From Ditylenchus dipsaci (taxonomy: Eukaryota > Nematoda > Chromadorea > Rhabditida > Anguinidae): a stretch of 64,000 nucleotides of DNA. Position numbers and translations under genes: made by a program. Shown here piece after piece: positions 46,024 to 55,108 of the stretch (positions are counted from its first letter, which is position 1; every line of letters starts with the position of its first letter). The stretch spans positions 124,001 through 188,000 of the forward strand of contig SADC01000095.1 of NCBI GenBank assembly GCA_004194705.1, given 5' to 3'. A model generated the notes under the pieces. The model was given only the letters and a program-made list of their open reading frames with translations, was not told the origin of the DNA and did no database searches.

Positions 46024-46415
46024 AGAGCTGTGCATCGGGATTTCGGGATTTTACTTTTTAACACGTTTTTGACCTACTTTTTGACGGAAATTGATGGCTG
46101 AAAATTTCAGACGCTATATGCTACTTTTTCTTCCTCTATCGATCGGTTCTTTTACTTTTTCTGTTTCGTATGAAAATTTTTGACCTGCAAACATGAATCC
46201 CGAAATTGAGGATTTCGGGATCCCGATTTGTCGATTTCGGGGTTCAGGGCTGCAGATCGAAAATTTTTGAATGAAATGCAAAAAGTAAAAGAACCAATCG
46301 ATAGAGGAATAAAAAGTAGCATATAGCGTCTGAAATTTTCAGCCATCAATTTCCGTCAAAAAGTAGGTCAAAACGCATTCGAAATTAAATCCCGAAATCC
46401 CGATGCACAGCTCTA
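46024..46415. mobile_element. hAT-like foldback with 8-bp duplication
   Basis: The ends CAGAGCTGTGCATCGGGATT and TAGAGCTGTGCATCGGGATT (complement) are flanked by GTTATGAA at 46016-46023 and 46416-46423. The arms carry repeated TCGGGATTTCGGGAT words and then mirror each other to the centre near 46215. Confidence 0.82.
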
Positions 46416-46594
46416 GTTATGAACGTATTTATTTAACATGCAAAAATAGAGCGGAAATTGGCGGACATTGTGACACCAAATACAGCAATATTCCAGAAAA
46501 AACTGTGATAAACTAGGCAAAAATAAAATATAGTTTGTTACGCAAACCATTGTAACTTTTTTTCTGTTAATCACATCATTAATTCTGGCACCGG

Positions 46595-46805
46595 GTTCGT
46601 ATTCGGCATGGTCGATTTGCTTTTGAAACTGCTCTCGGAATTTTATAAACACTGCCAAATTTCAAATTCCTCTCAAGACAAAAACATTCAAATTTTTTGA
46701 AACCAAACATTTTTGTCTTGAGAGGGATTCAGAATTCGACAGTGTTTTTAGAATTCCGAGAGCAGTTTCACAAGCAATGCGGCCATACCGAATACGAACC
46801 CAAAA
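46595..46805. repeat. Foldback repeat, CATGGTCGATT family
   Basis: A palindrome with AAATTCCTCTCAAGACAAAA arms is centred near 46698 and ends in GTATTCGGCATGGTCGATT and complement. Relatives lie at 14450-14680 and 52250-52420. Confidence 0.65.
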
Positions 46806-46849
46806 TGTCAAAATGTACGCCCATTTCCTCTCTATTTTTGTATGTTAAG

Positions 46850-47230
46850 GGGGGGGACTTCTACGGCTACTTTCTGACATCGACTGCTACTTCACTTCAC
46901 ATAAGTTTTTTACACATTTTGTTTTCTTATCTCAGATGTTCTTAAACCGTTTTGTAGGTGAGTTATTTCTCTATCAGTTGAGTGGTCAAACACTCTGAAT
47001 AAAAATAATTATTGAGAAAATTACACCAAATATAACGTGAAACTCCACTAAAACACCTAGATAAAAAAGCACGGTTTTAGTGTTAGTTTGCTGTGATTTT
47101 CAGAGAAAAATCTCAGCTACAAAACTGTGTAAAACATCTGAGATAGGAAAACAAAATATGTGAAAGAATGTATGTGAAGGGAAGTAGAGTCGATGTCAAA
47201 GAGTAGCCGTAGAAGTCCCCCCCCCCTTTA
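46850..47230. mobile_element. TTAA-flanked foldback with poly-G ends
   Basis: TTAA followed by a G run (from 46847) and a C run followed by TTTAA (to about 47231) bound inverted arms with GACTTCTACGGCTAC and CTTATCTCAGATGTT. The style of the ends matches the tRNA-headed palindrome at 32934-33308. Confidence 0.65.
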
Positions 47231-47248
47231 ATAGAATCTGTGTTTTTG

Positions 47249-48307
47249 CGGTACGTGACAGTTTCCTGCCGCGGCCAATTCCCTGCCGGACATTTCCCTG
47301 CCGGACAATTCCCTGCCGGAGACAATTCCCTGCCGCGCCAATTCCCTGCCGGGAGAATATACTAGTTAAACCATATTCAATCAATTTCCCAACTAAACAA
47401 ATTGCATCTTTATTGAGAACCAACTCGAACAAAAATGACAAACAACTCCTTAAACGAAAACAAGGCAATACAATATAACATTTCCACGTACTACTGATGC
47501 TCAATGAAGTTGTGGGTCAGGCCGCGAATATATTACAGCTGGATGAATTGTCTGTAGGTGTCACTGAACTTCTGAGCCTAATTCATCTCTTTGAGTAATC
47601 GGCCAATCGTCGGGTGATCAACGTTCAGAATCATCTGTTGTGAAATATGTAGACTCGTGATTTCCATGCAAGTAAGCAAATTATATCTCATAGTAGCTGA
47701 TCCAAACATGAGGTCATGTTCCGTCTTCTCGATTAATTCGATAGCCGAGCATTGGTCTATTGGTTGAGACACGAGCACCTCGTCTGGCGCCTTCGTATAG
47801 AGATCTGGCATCGTCATAGCGGTGAGTTTTCATTTTATCTGTCAGCAGAAGACTGCAGATACGAGAACCATGCTAAAATAGGTCTATTCCGATTTATAGG
47901 AATTGGTCTATTTCAAAGATCTATTCCGATTTCGACCTCAGAGACCCTCAAAGCAGAAGATAAGGCTATCTTGAAGAGAGGCTAGAGGGGCGTTGGCAAT
48001 TTCGTCTACAGTCAACGCTCTCCATAAAAGAGCCCGAAGAGACTAACTTTATTGTCCGTTATGGAGAGCGTCCGTTGTGTAGAGCGTTGATCTAGGTCGA
48101 ATTATAGCACAGTCGACGCTCTCGACGCAGTCGACGATTTAACATACGATTAGGCTCAGACCCATATTTGTTCATTTTGAGAAAATAATTGGATATGGTT
48201 GTACTAGTATATTTTCCCGGCAGGGATTTGGCGTGGCAGGAATTTGTCTATGGCAGGGAATTGTCTCCGGCGGGGAATCGGCCGCGGCAGGGAATTGTCC
48301 GTGGCCG
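47249..48307. mobile_element. Word-array element with 9-bp duplication and a decayed ORF
   Basis: Direct repeats GTGTTTTTG lie at 47240-47248 and 48308-48316. The ends CGGTACGTGACAGTTTCC and CGGCCACGGACAATTCCC (complement) lead into arms of AATTCCCTGCCGGAC words (47268-47350) and their complements (48215-48300). The interior holds a minus-strand coding relic. The element ends about 100 bp before the start codon of the BED-finger gene. Confidence 0.78.
47480..47817 (-). pseudogene. Decayed coding sequence carried in the word-array element
   Basis: A 79-codon frame begins MTMPDLYTKAPDEVLVSQ and continues SATMRYNLLTCMEIT and VDHPTIGRLLKEMN to a TAG. The same frame then reads AQKFSDTYRQFIQL, TAA, YIRGLTHNFIEHQ, TAG. 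The composition looks like a real globular protein broken by stops rather than chance. I do not recognise the family, and it is not a transposase I know. It probably represents host sequence captured by the element. The in-frame stops are read as decay. Confidence 0.45.
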
Positions 48308-48405
48308 GTGTTTTTGTCTGTTTTTATTATCGATTCAAAATGTATTTGCAATCTAAAAATGATATCTAACGACAAATTCTCTGGCAAAGTGCTTTTTTGA
48401 TAAAA

Positions 48406-51400
48406 ATGCAAGAGTTGGCTTCAAGAAATAAAATATTGTTTGAATTTGCAAGCCAAATGGATCATCACTATGATCAAAACGAGTTTGCTACGATAGCCAG
48501 TAACAATTTTGCAGCCAGTTATAGCAGCGTTTTTAGCAATGGAGAGATGCACTCGGAGTGCAAAGGTTAGAACATCTTACTTTTTTATAATACTCACAAC
48601 GTTTTAGCCAGCACATCTATAGCAACTCCCAGAACTGTAGCTCCTAAGAGATCCGCAAACGGTGATTGTCAGTTTTGCAAGGACAGACAAATCTCAGCAG
48701 CTAATTGGTGTCGTCATTTAAGGCGCAAACATCCTGAAGTGCTTGGTTTAGCACCGCTTAATAATGGACGCTCAAACAACGAATCAGGTGAAGATTTTAA
48801 AATGGACAGATTTTAAGGCACAGATGTAGAATTTGGCCCTATCCAAGAAAAGGGGTTTTTTTGCCTTCGTTCCCCCTGTTGATTTTTTTTTGTGATTTTG
48901 CAGGCTTAGGTTTAAGCAAGGGTAGGCCAGCGTATGTAAGGACAAACTCGAACATATCTTAGACTCATTCTTGAATCCGTCCTAACATACGCTGGCCTAC
49001 CCTCGCCCAAGCCGAACCCTAAAAGTTAGAAAAAAACGACAGGGGGGGACCAAGGCGATATATCTTGTAATTTTTTAGGCTTAGGCAAAGGTAGGCCTGC
49101 ATAAGCTTGGACGAACTCAACCATATCTTAGATTCATGTTTGAGTTTGTCCTTACATACGCAGGCCCACCCTTGCTTAAGTCTGAAAAATTACAAAAAAA
49201 AAACAACAAGGAAGACCAAGGCAACCCCCCCCCCTTTGTTTGATAGGGCCCAGAATTCGGTCTTTGTTCTAACTAGGGAGAAACCCAGATTTAAAAAAAA
49301 ATCGTGTACAGTCTACTCTCGATATAGTGCACTCTCGATATAGTGTAACTCTCGATACAGTGTATGTTTTTTACGACTTGGTTGGTTAATTTAAAACATA
49401 AGGAACCATACCTTCGATATAGTGCACTCTCGATACAGTGTAACTCTCGATATAGTGTATATTTTTTGCGGTCCCGACAAAGAAAACAGCTCTCGATAAA
49501 GTGTATATTTTCTAATTTTATTGAAATTGCTGTCTCTAAAATGTAAATTTACCCGTTTTTTGCAAATTGAGCAATAAGTACTGAAAAAGAGTGAGGTTTG
49601 ATCACTTTGAACTAGAAGAAATCAGTAATGGAAGTTGCCAAAAATAAAAGCGCCAAATTCATTAATAAGAGGGTACGATGAGCTACAATTGAATTCTTGG
49701 ATCTTTTTTTGCCGAGGTTAAAAGAACCGAAAAGAAATGTAGTGAAGGGCAGTGAAGGTGAAACAATTAAGAGGCGGTTGAAAGCTTATAGAGCGTTTGA
49801 TTTTGCCAGTCATTATATAAAACAGCATTCTGATGATCATGCGGTGCTTAGTTTTGCCGATGCATCAGAAGAATATTTTTACGAAGAGAGGCGAAAAACA
49901 GAAACATGATAATGTAATGGCTCGTTTACGTTGTTCGAGTTAGAGTCAGAGTTCGAGTTAGAGTTCGGGTTTTTGATAAAGTGAACACCTCTGATCCGAA
50001 CTCGAACTCTAACTCGAGGGTGTTGACGTACCTCGAGTTCGAGGTCAAATTTGAAGGTGATGATGCATATAACTCGGACTCCCTTCTAGTAAACGGCCTG
50101 AAAACTAACTTTTAGTGGCTTTTGACCGCTCAGGGGCGAAATTCTGAGCCATCTGAGCTATATACATAAGCACGTTTAAGCGCGACCTCGAACTCTAACT
50201 CGATGTACGTGAAAACCTTCGAGTTAAAGTTAGAGTTCGGATTTTTGAGTACATGAACACCTCTTACCCGAACTCTAACTCTAACTCGAACAACGTGAAC
50301 AAGCCATAAATGTACATCAAAAATGACCAGTTACTTCTCGTCTAACCGTTAATTCATTTCTCACATGGTACCATTATTATTTTTTCGAATAAAATATCTT
50401 TTTGATTTGGGGTTCAGGTCATTAAAGGACCATACTTGTTGATGACAATGAGAATTTGGCAAATTCAAATACGCGCGGGACACTTTTATTTCGTCTCGCA
50501 CTGTACTCTTTGGAGTTATTTTGAACGACTCGAAAGAGTAGATAGCGAGACGAAAGAGAAGTGTCCCGCGCGCATTTGAATTTGGCAAATTCTCATTGTC
50601 ATCAACAAGTATGGTCCTTTAAGGCGAAAACTCTCGATATAGTGTACAACATTGACTGCTTTGTTGGGAAACCTTCGATATAGTGTACTCTCGATATAGT
50701 GTAACTCTCGATATAGTGTATATTTTTCCAGTCCCCGCGCACTACACTGTATCGAGAGTGGACTGTATTCCAATCAGCGGAATACAATAAACAAGCGCAT
50801 ATTCATTCTTGCTTCTAAACACAAAAATTTTATTTTTCGGATACCTTGGTTCCCCAAGCTGATTTTGACCATTTCAAAAATATTTTTTTTTTAAATTTAA
50901 CTTGGGAACAAATTATCTAAAAAAAATCCACACGTTTTCCCTTTACATTTCAAAACATGGAAAAAAAGATTCGGCCAAAAGAAGTCATTAACTTTAATCA
51001 CGTCTATGATGGCCACCTTTTTAGGTGTAAAAAGTGTTGAGTTTGTCTAATTATCCTTTTAGAACTGGCCAAAAATAACCACGAAGGTTGTTCCAGTGCT
51101 ACTCAGCCTAAACGCAAAAGTGAAAGTAATGATTTTAACTGTAAAATCTGTAAAGCAACTTATTTATTTGTTTCAGTCTGGAAATACCTACAATATTTCC
51201 CGAATGACAGGTGCATGGAGTGTCACAAAGAGATGAGAAACCTGAGTCCATGGAATGCCAAACGCCATTTGATTAAAAAGCATCCTGAGGCTTTGGGAAG
51301 GTATGGCCTCCCTGAAAATGAGGTCAACAATTCTCACAGCTCGACCTACGAACAATTGTTAGCTTTGACTGAGGAAAGTTGCTCTAGTCAAAGTCGTTGG

Positions 51401-52112
51401 GTAAGCCACATATTAACTGACAAGAAAACCACCCGAACTGCACAATGTAAACCCTAACAAATTTCCATGTTTCCCAGTGCGCCAAATACCGAAAGCTTAC
51501 TTGTAGCCATCGTTAGGTTCGGCCACAAAATTTTTAATTTTCACGTCCTTTGGCCTGCCCCCCCCCCCCCAAGTTGATTTTTTGAACCTGAAATCAACTT
51601 GGGGAAGTAAAGCTACCGAAAATTGAATATTTATGGTCGATCCGAAGAATGTCTATACGCACGCTTTTTTATTTAGCGCATCGGAAAACAAATGAGACTT
51701 TAAGGGTTTATCTTTTTACAGTCTATGCGGTTTCCTTGTAAGTTCAGATAAAAAAGTAAACATCCGCGTTTTATAGGAAAATGACTGCCAATTGCTGAAC
51801 AATGTGCAAAATGGTGCTCTAGGACCGAATTTTCTGACATCAACTAATTCCGAGACTGCTAAATTAGAGCACTACAATGCAGAAACCCAGAAAATTAAGT
51901 TGGAGTGCGAAAAGCTTCAGTTAGAAAAAAAGCTCTTGGAAACCCAACTTAGGCTTAAAACCATTGAAGTGAGGTTGGCTGAACGACAGTTGGGTGATGA
52001 AGGCACTCAAAAAGTTGTTGCTGAAGCTGATGCACGAAATAGGGTGGCTGAAGCTAGGCTTAAGGAACTACAAGTTCGGGAAATGGAAATTAAACTAGGC
52101 TTGCTTAGGTAG
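48406..52112 (+). CDS. Protein with two BED-type zinc fingers and a C-terminal coiled coil
   Basis: Five exons, 48406-48565, 48608-48787, 51063-51125, 51177-51400 and 51777-52112, encode 320 residues with consistent phases. Finger 1 (CQFCKDRQ then WCRHLRRKHPE) and finger 2 (KYLQYFPNDRCMECHKEM then AKRHLIKKHPE) both have C-x2-C and H-x4-H ligands of the BED type and probably bind DNA in the nucleus. The last exon is a charged heptad-like helix (KIKLECEKLQLEKKLLETQ, then AEARLKELQVREMEIKLG), likely a dimerising coiled coil. AATAAA lies at 52151-52156, 39 bases after the stop. Introns 1 and 3 are about 42 and 51 bp; intron 2 is 2.3 kb and contains a Tigger-like element. BED fingers are frequent in hAT transposases, but no RNase H-like core is present, so a host or domesticated regulator is likely. 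Confidence 0.82.
48870..49235. repeat. Two successive foldback repeats
   Basis: CAAGGGTAGGCCAGCGTATG and its complement fold around 48960. A second, diverged pair (AAAGGTAGGCCTGCATAAG, complement at 49150-49180) folds around 49125. Both are bordered by GGGGGACCAAGGC-like words. They lie in intron 2 of the BED gene. Confidence 0.55.
49697..49909 (+). pseudogene. Probable Tigger-type transposase C-terminal fragment
   Basis: Seventy codons read DLFLPRLKEPKRN, then KRRLKAYRAFDFASHYIKQH and DASEEYFYEERRK. Position inside a Tigger-like element, helical charged composition and similarity of layout to the relic at 59.7 kb suggest the C-terminal tail of a CENP-B-like transposase. No DDE core or helix-turn-helix remains. 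The assignment is by context more than by motif. Confidence 0.45.
49919..50307. mobile_element. Word-array foldback of GAGTTAGAGTTCGA words
   Basis: The ends GGCTCGTTTACGTTGTTCGA and GGCTTGTTCACGTTGTTCGA (complement) enclose arms of GTTCGAGTTAGAGT words, with inner inverted copies near 49998-50030 and 50185-50235. The flanks ATAATGTAAT and ATAAATGTA are similar but not an exact duplication. Confidence 0.65.
50440..50600. repeat. Foldback MITE, GGGACACTTCTCTTTCG family, copy 2
   Basis: The arms CGCGCGGGACACTT and GTACTCTTTGGAGT fold around 50525, as at 44240-44410. Additional flanking arms GACAATGAGAATTTGGC extend the palindrome to about 50405-50622. Confidence 0.6.
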
Positions 52113-52214
52113 CTAAAACTATATTTCTTACGTTTGTAAAATATTTCACAAATAAATCATTTATTTATCTGTGTATCCAGAAGCACGTAAAAAAATTCAC
52201 TAGGTTTTTCAAAA

Positions 52215-52425
52215 AGTTTCCTCGAATTGCTTATAAACTGCTTTTTGATCTGAAAGCTCCGGAGCTCCACGTCAAATTTCAAATTGCTCTCGAGACAAAA
52301 ATTATTCAAATTTCCAAAGATTAAATGCTTGTCATCTTGAGAGGGATTCTTAAGATCAAAAAGCAGTTTGTAAGCGAATCGACCATGCTGAAGACGAATC
52401 CGGTGTTGAAATTTGAAAAATGCAG
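52215..52425. repeat. Foldback repeat, CATGGTCGATT family, diverged copy
   Basis: TGCTTTTTGATCTGAAAGC and its complement near 52355, CTCGAGACAAAAATTATTC arms and GAATCGACCATGCTGAAGAC at the right end relate it to 14450-14680 and 46595-46805. Confidence 0.5.
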
Positions 52426-52429
52426 GCAA

Positions 52430-52939
52430 ATAATAAGTTTAAATTAGGGTACGTAACTTTACTTTTCACATATATTTGTACTTTTTGGGGCACCAAAGGT
52501 TTTTATATTTTTGTTAGGTTACTATTTTTGGTGCTCGCAATTCAATAATCACTGGCTAAAACGAAAAATGATCATTTGACGAAAAATTACAAAATTCTGT
52601 CTATTGTGAACAAAGTTATAGCCATTTGAAAGAAGCTCCTAATCGAAGGATTAAATTGTAATCTTTGGGGTTTTGCAGCTATGAATTTTAATGAGATTCA
52701 GGCAAACAACCTGTCAAACGATAGCTCTGCTTCCCAAATACAAGACTCAATGAAAAAAGGTTACAAAAGTATGAAGTATATAAAAGTTATGACTATCTTC
52801 TGTAATTCATGCCAGCACAAAAAATTTCAAACTTCAAATTTTCAAAGGTTTCCATCGAAACTTTTCTCTAAAATGTTTAAAACCAAAAACACTAGCGTAT
52901 TCAGCGTCAAATTCTCACGCTTCACAAGCGAAGTATTAA
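52430..52939. other. Intergenic with a possible short first exon
   Basis: At 52681 an ATG follows TTTGGGGTTTTGCAGCT and opens MNFNEIQANNLSNDSSASQ to a weak donor (AAAAAAG then GTTACA near 52763). It could be a start exon, but no continuing exon was found before 55 kb. Confidence 0.25.
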
Positions 52940-53171
52940 AGGGGCATGCCCACGCTAATAAGAGGTGGTGCCCGGGAATTCAAATTTTTCCCCTAATCAT
53001 TGAGCTTCTGTACATATTTTTCAACTCGCTTTCGAACAAAACAAGGCCTAGTATTTAATTTTAGGCATAATTGTGTTAGAAAAAATGTTAAAAATTCCGT
53101 ACAACAGTTCAATGGTCAGGAAAAATATTAAATTCCCTGGCACCACCTCTTATTAGCGTGGGCATGGCCCT
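52940..53171. mobile_element. TTAA-flanked foldback MITE
   Basis: TTAA at 52936-52939 and 53172-53175 flank ends AGGGGCATGCCCACGC and complement. The interior shares CTAATCATTGAGCTTCTGTAC with the family. Confidence 0.82.
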
Positions 53172-53439
53172 TTAAATCAAAAGGAATAAAATTAAAACAA
53201 ATTGACTTGCCAGCTTTTATTTCTCTCATTGATTTGACAAATTCAAAAATAGTAGTAGCTCTTTATAAATGCTCATTCCTTTTACTATGCTGCCTTTACC
53301 ATCTCATTGCAGTGTGCGCGTTCACGCCACCACGTTTATCTCAATGTTGTTACCTCTCTCAAATAAATACTTCTTATTTGTATTTTTGTAGTTGGTATTT
53401 AGTTTTGAAAACTGTGAAAAACGATTTCAGGTACTTGGG

Positions 53440-54180
53440 CGCTCCGAATTTTCGAGCGCTCAACTCGAAAACTCGAAAATTTTTCTAGGCGCCTTCGCCG
53501 TAATCTTTGGCAAAATATTTCCGGACACCAATTTTTCAGCCATACCAAATATTTTTATTGAACAAAAAGCTGAATGCTGTCAATATGGGTTGCGGTCGAG
53601 ATTAAGAATCTCAAAAAATATTGACTTTCTATCATTGTGTTTATAATGTCTGCTTTTTATGCTCATTTTTGTAAATTATTATTACCGATCAGTCACCTCT
53701 TCAGATATTTCAATTAACTAAACTTTTCATTGGCTGAAATACATTAACAATAAATATTTTCATTAAAAAGTCGACCATTGGACCCTTATAGATTTTCTTA
53801 ACCACCAAAATTTATCGGTCTGTCGGTTCTCTTCAATATGATTTGCTGAAATAGTTTTGATGACGACAAAGCTAGCACAATTTGCTTTGCTAGTTGAGAC
53901 CTTAGACAGCTATAATAATCAGTTGGGCGCAAAAAGGAATCATTGTGACTCACGCACGAAAAAAAATTGACAAAAAATATTAAGTCAGAAATTTAAAATA
54001 GTTCAAACTCAAAAAACATTTTGAGCATTCGAAACTTGAAAAAAAATTCGAGTCGAGCTCAACACGATAAAAATTCGAAATTATTTTCAAGCGCTCGAAA
54101 CTCGGAATAATTAAAATTATTTTCGAGACTCAAAAATTTTCGAGCGAAAAACTCGAAATCGATCGCTCGAGTCGATAACC
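53440..54180. repeat. CTCGAAA word-array region
   Basis: CGAATTTTCGAGCGCTCAAC and CTCGAAAACTCGAAAATTTT words at 53448-53480 have inverted relatives at 53995-54172. The region between is AT-rich and non-coding. It looks like another word-array foldback whose right part is interrupted by the MITE at 54181-54393. The borders are uncertain. Confidence 0.5.
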
Positions 54181-54393
54181 CAGGGCTCCGAATCGTCCTT
54201 TTTAAAAAGATTTGTCCTTTTTTTGGCACCCCAAATCTTCTTTTATTTTTTGAAAATTTAGTCAAAATCTTTTTTTTTCGCTTCAAAATGGCAACAAGCA
54301 CTGGATAAAATGACCCTTTTACTTCAAAAATAGTCAAAATGTCCTTTTTTTACCCAAGTGTCCTTTTTCTGAACTTTTTCATTCGGAGCCCTG
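54181..54393. mobile_element. hAT-type MITE with exact 8-bp duplication
   Basis: The ends CAGGGCTCCGAAT and ATTCGGAGCCCTG form a perfect 13-bp inverted pair of hAT type. Flanking CGATAACC lies at 54173-54180 and 54394-54401. It is 213 bp and non-coding. Confidence 0.88.
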
Positions 54394-54520
54394 CGATAAC
54401 CCTATTTCTGACCCAAGATTGCTTTGATTTTCCCCCGAGTTGCGTTTAAGATGGGTCATCGGACATTAAGACAGACTCAAACACGTTTTTCGTACCTTTT
54501 TCCTAGGTTGGAGAACATGT

Positions 54521-54765
54521 TGAAGGGTCATGCCCGTGTGTTTCGAAAAGTTAAGGCGGGGACTAGCAATTATTTTTTAAACATTTCATTTTTCAATCAT
54601 CTTGAGTAAAATCTAATATTCATGACCTTATATTACTTTTGAAAGCTAGGCAGAAATGTGAAAAAAATTAAAGTGAGAACAGATGTAGAAATTTGTCGAG
54701 AAAAAACGAACTGCTGGTTTCCGCCTTACCTCCGTGTCGTGCACATATGCTAATCACAAGCTAAA
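54521..54765. repeat. Relative of the MITE inserted in the kinase exon
   Basis: GGTCATGCCCGTGTGTTTCG, GGCGGGGACTAGCA and GCTAGGCAGAAA match, in order, the ends and interior of 6107-6339. Terminal TTAA sites are not intact. Confidence 0.5.
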
Positions 54766-54837
54766 AAATGACTAACAGGGGGAACAAATTTATTTAAAAT
54801 TTTCCGTTATATCTGATTGACTGTTCAAAGGAAAATG

Positions 54838-54908
54838 GTGGTGGCTGGAATTAAACCATCTCTTTTGATTACCGGGCTAACAAGCTGCTATTACACTACT
54901 CCTCCATC
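54838..54908 (-). other. Degenerate tRNA-like sequence
   Basis: On the minus strand GGAGGAGTAGTGTAATAGC resembles the 5' half of a tRNA (acceptor plus D arm). GCCCGGTAATCAAAAGA follows in anticodon-arm position, and GATGGTTTAATTCC stands where a B box would be. The pairing is incomplete, so this is a relic or SINE head, and no isotype is assigned. Confidence 0.35.
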
Positions 54909-54935
54909 CTCTGGACAATTCCTGAGGAGAGACTA

Positions 54936-55026
54936 ATGGCTCTATCACAATTGTAAGTGTAAATGTAAATGTTTTTAGTATTGTGAAGACCCCTAACATT
55001 TACACTTACAATTGTGATAGAGCCAT
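54936..55026. ncRNA. Perfect 31-bp inverted repeat, candidate hairpin RNA
   Basis: ATGGCTCTATCACAATTGTA and the next 11 bases (54936-54966) are exactly complementary to 54996-55026, with a 29-base loop. It sits about 80 bp upstream of the GNAT-like gene. It could form a small-RNA precursor-like hairpin, a regulatory palindrome, or be the remnant of a small foldback element. No transcription evidence exists. Confidence 0.35.
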
Positions 55027-55108
55027 AAGAGAAAGGAGACACAACACTTTCTCAGGCTAAAATAATAGTTTATCCATTAATTATTCAAATCAAGTCAACT
55101 AACTTGCA

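Larger units (their letters stand above)
49307..50767. mobile_element. Tigger/pogo-like element with transposase relic
   Basis: The ends TACAGTCTACTCTCGATATA and TATCGAGAGTGGACTGTA are on TA, and the end word CTCTCGATATAGTGTA repeats near both ends. It contains a transposase C-terminal relic (49697-49909), an inserted word-array element (49919-50307) and a foldback MITE (about 50440-50600). Confidence 0.75.
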
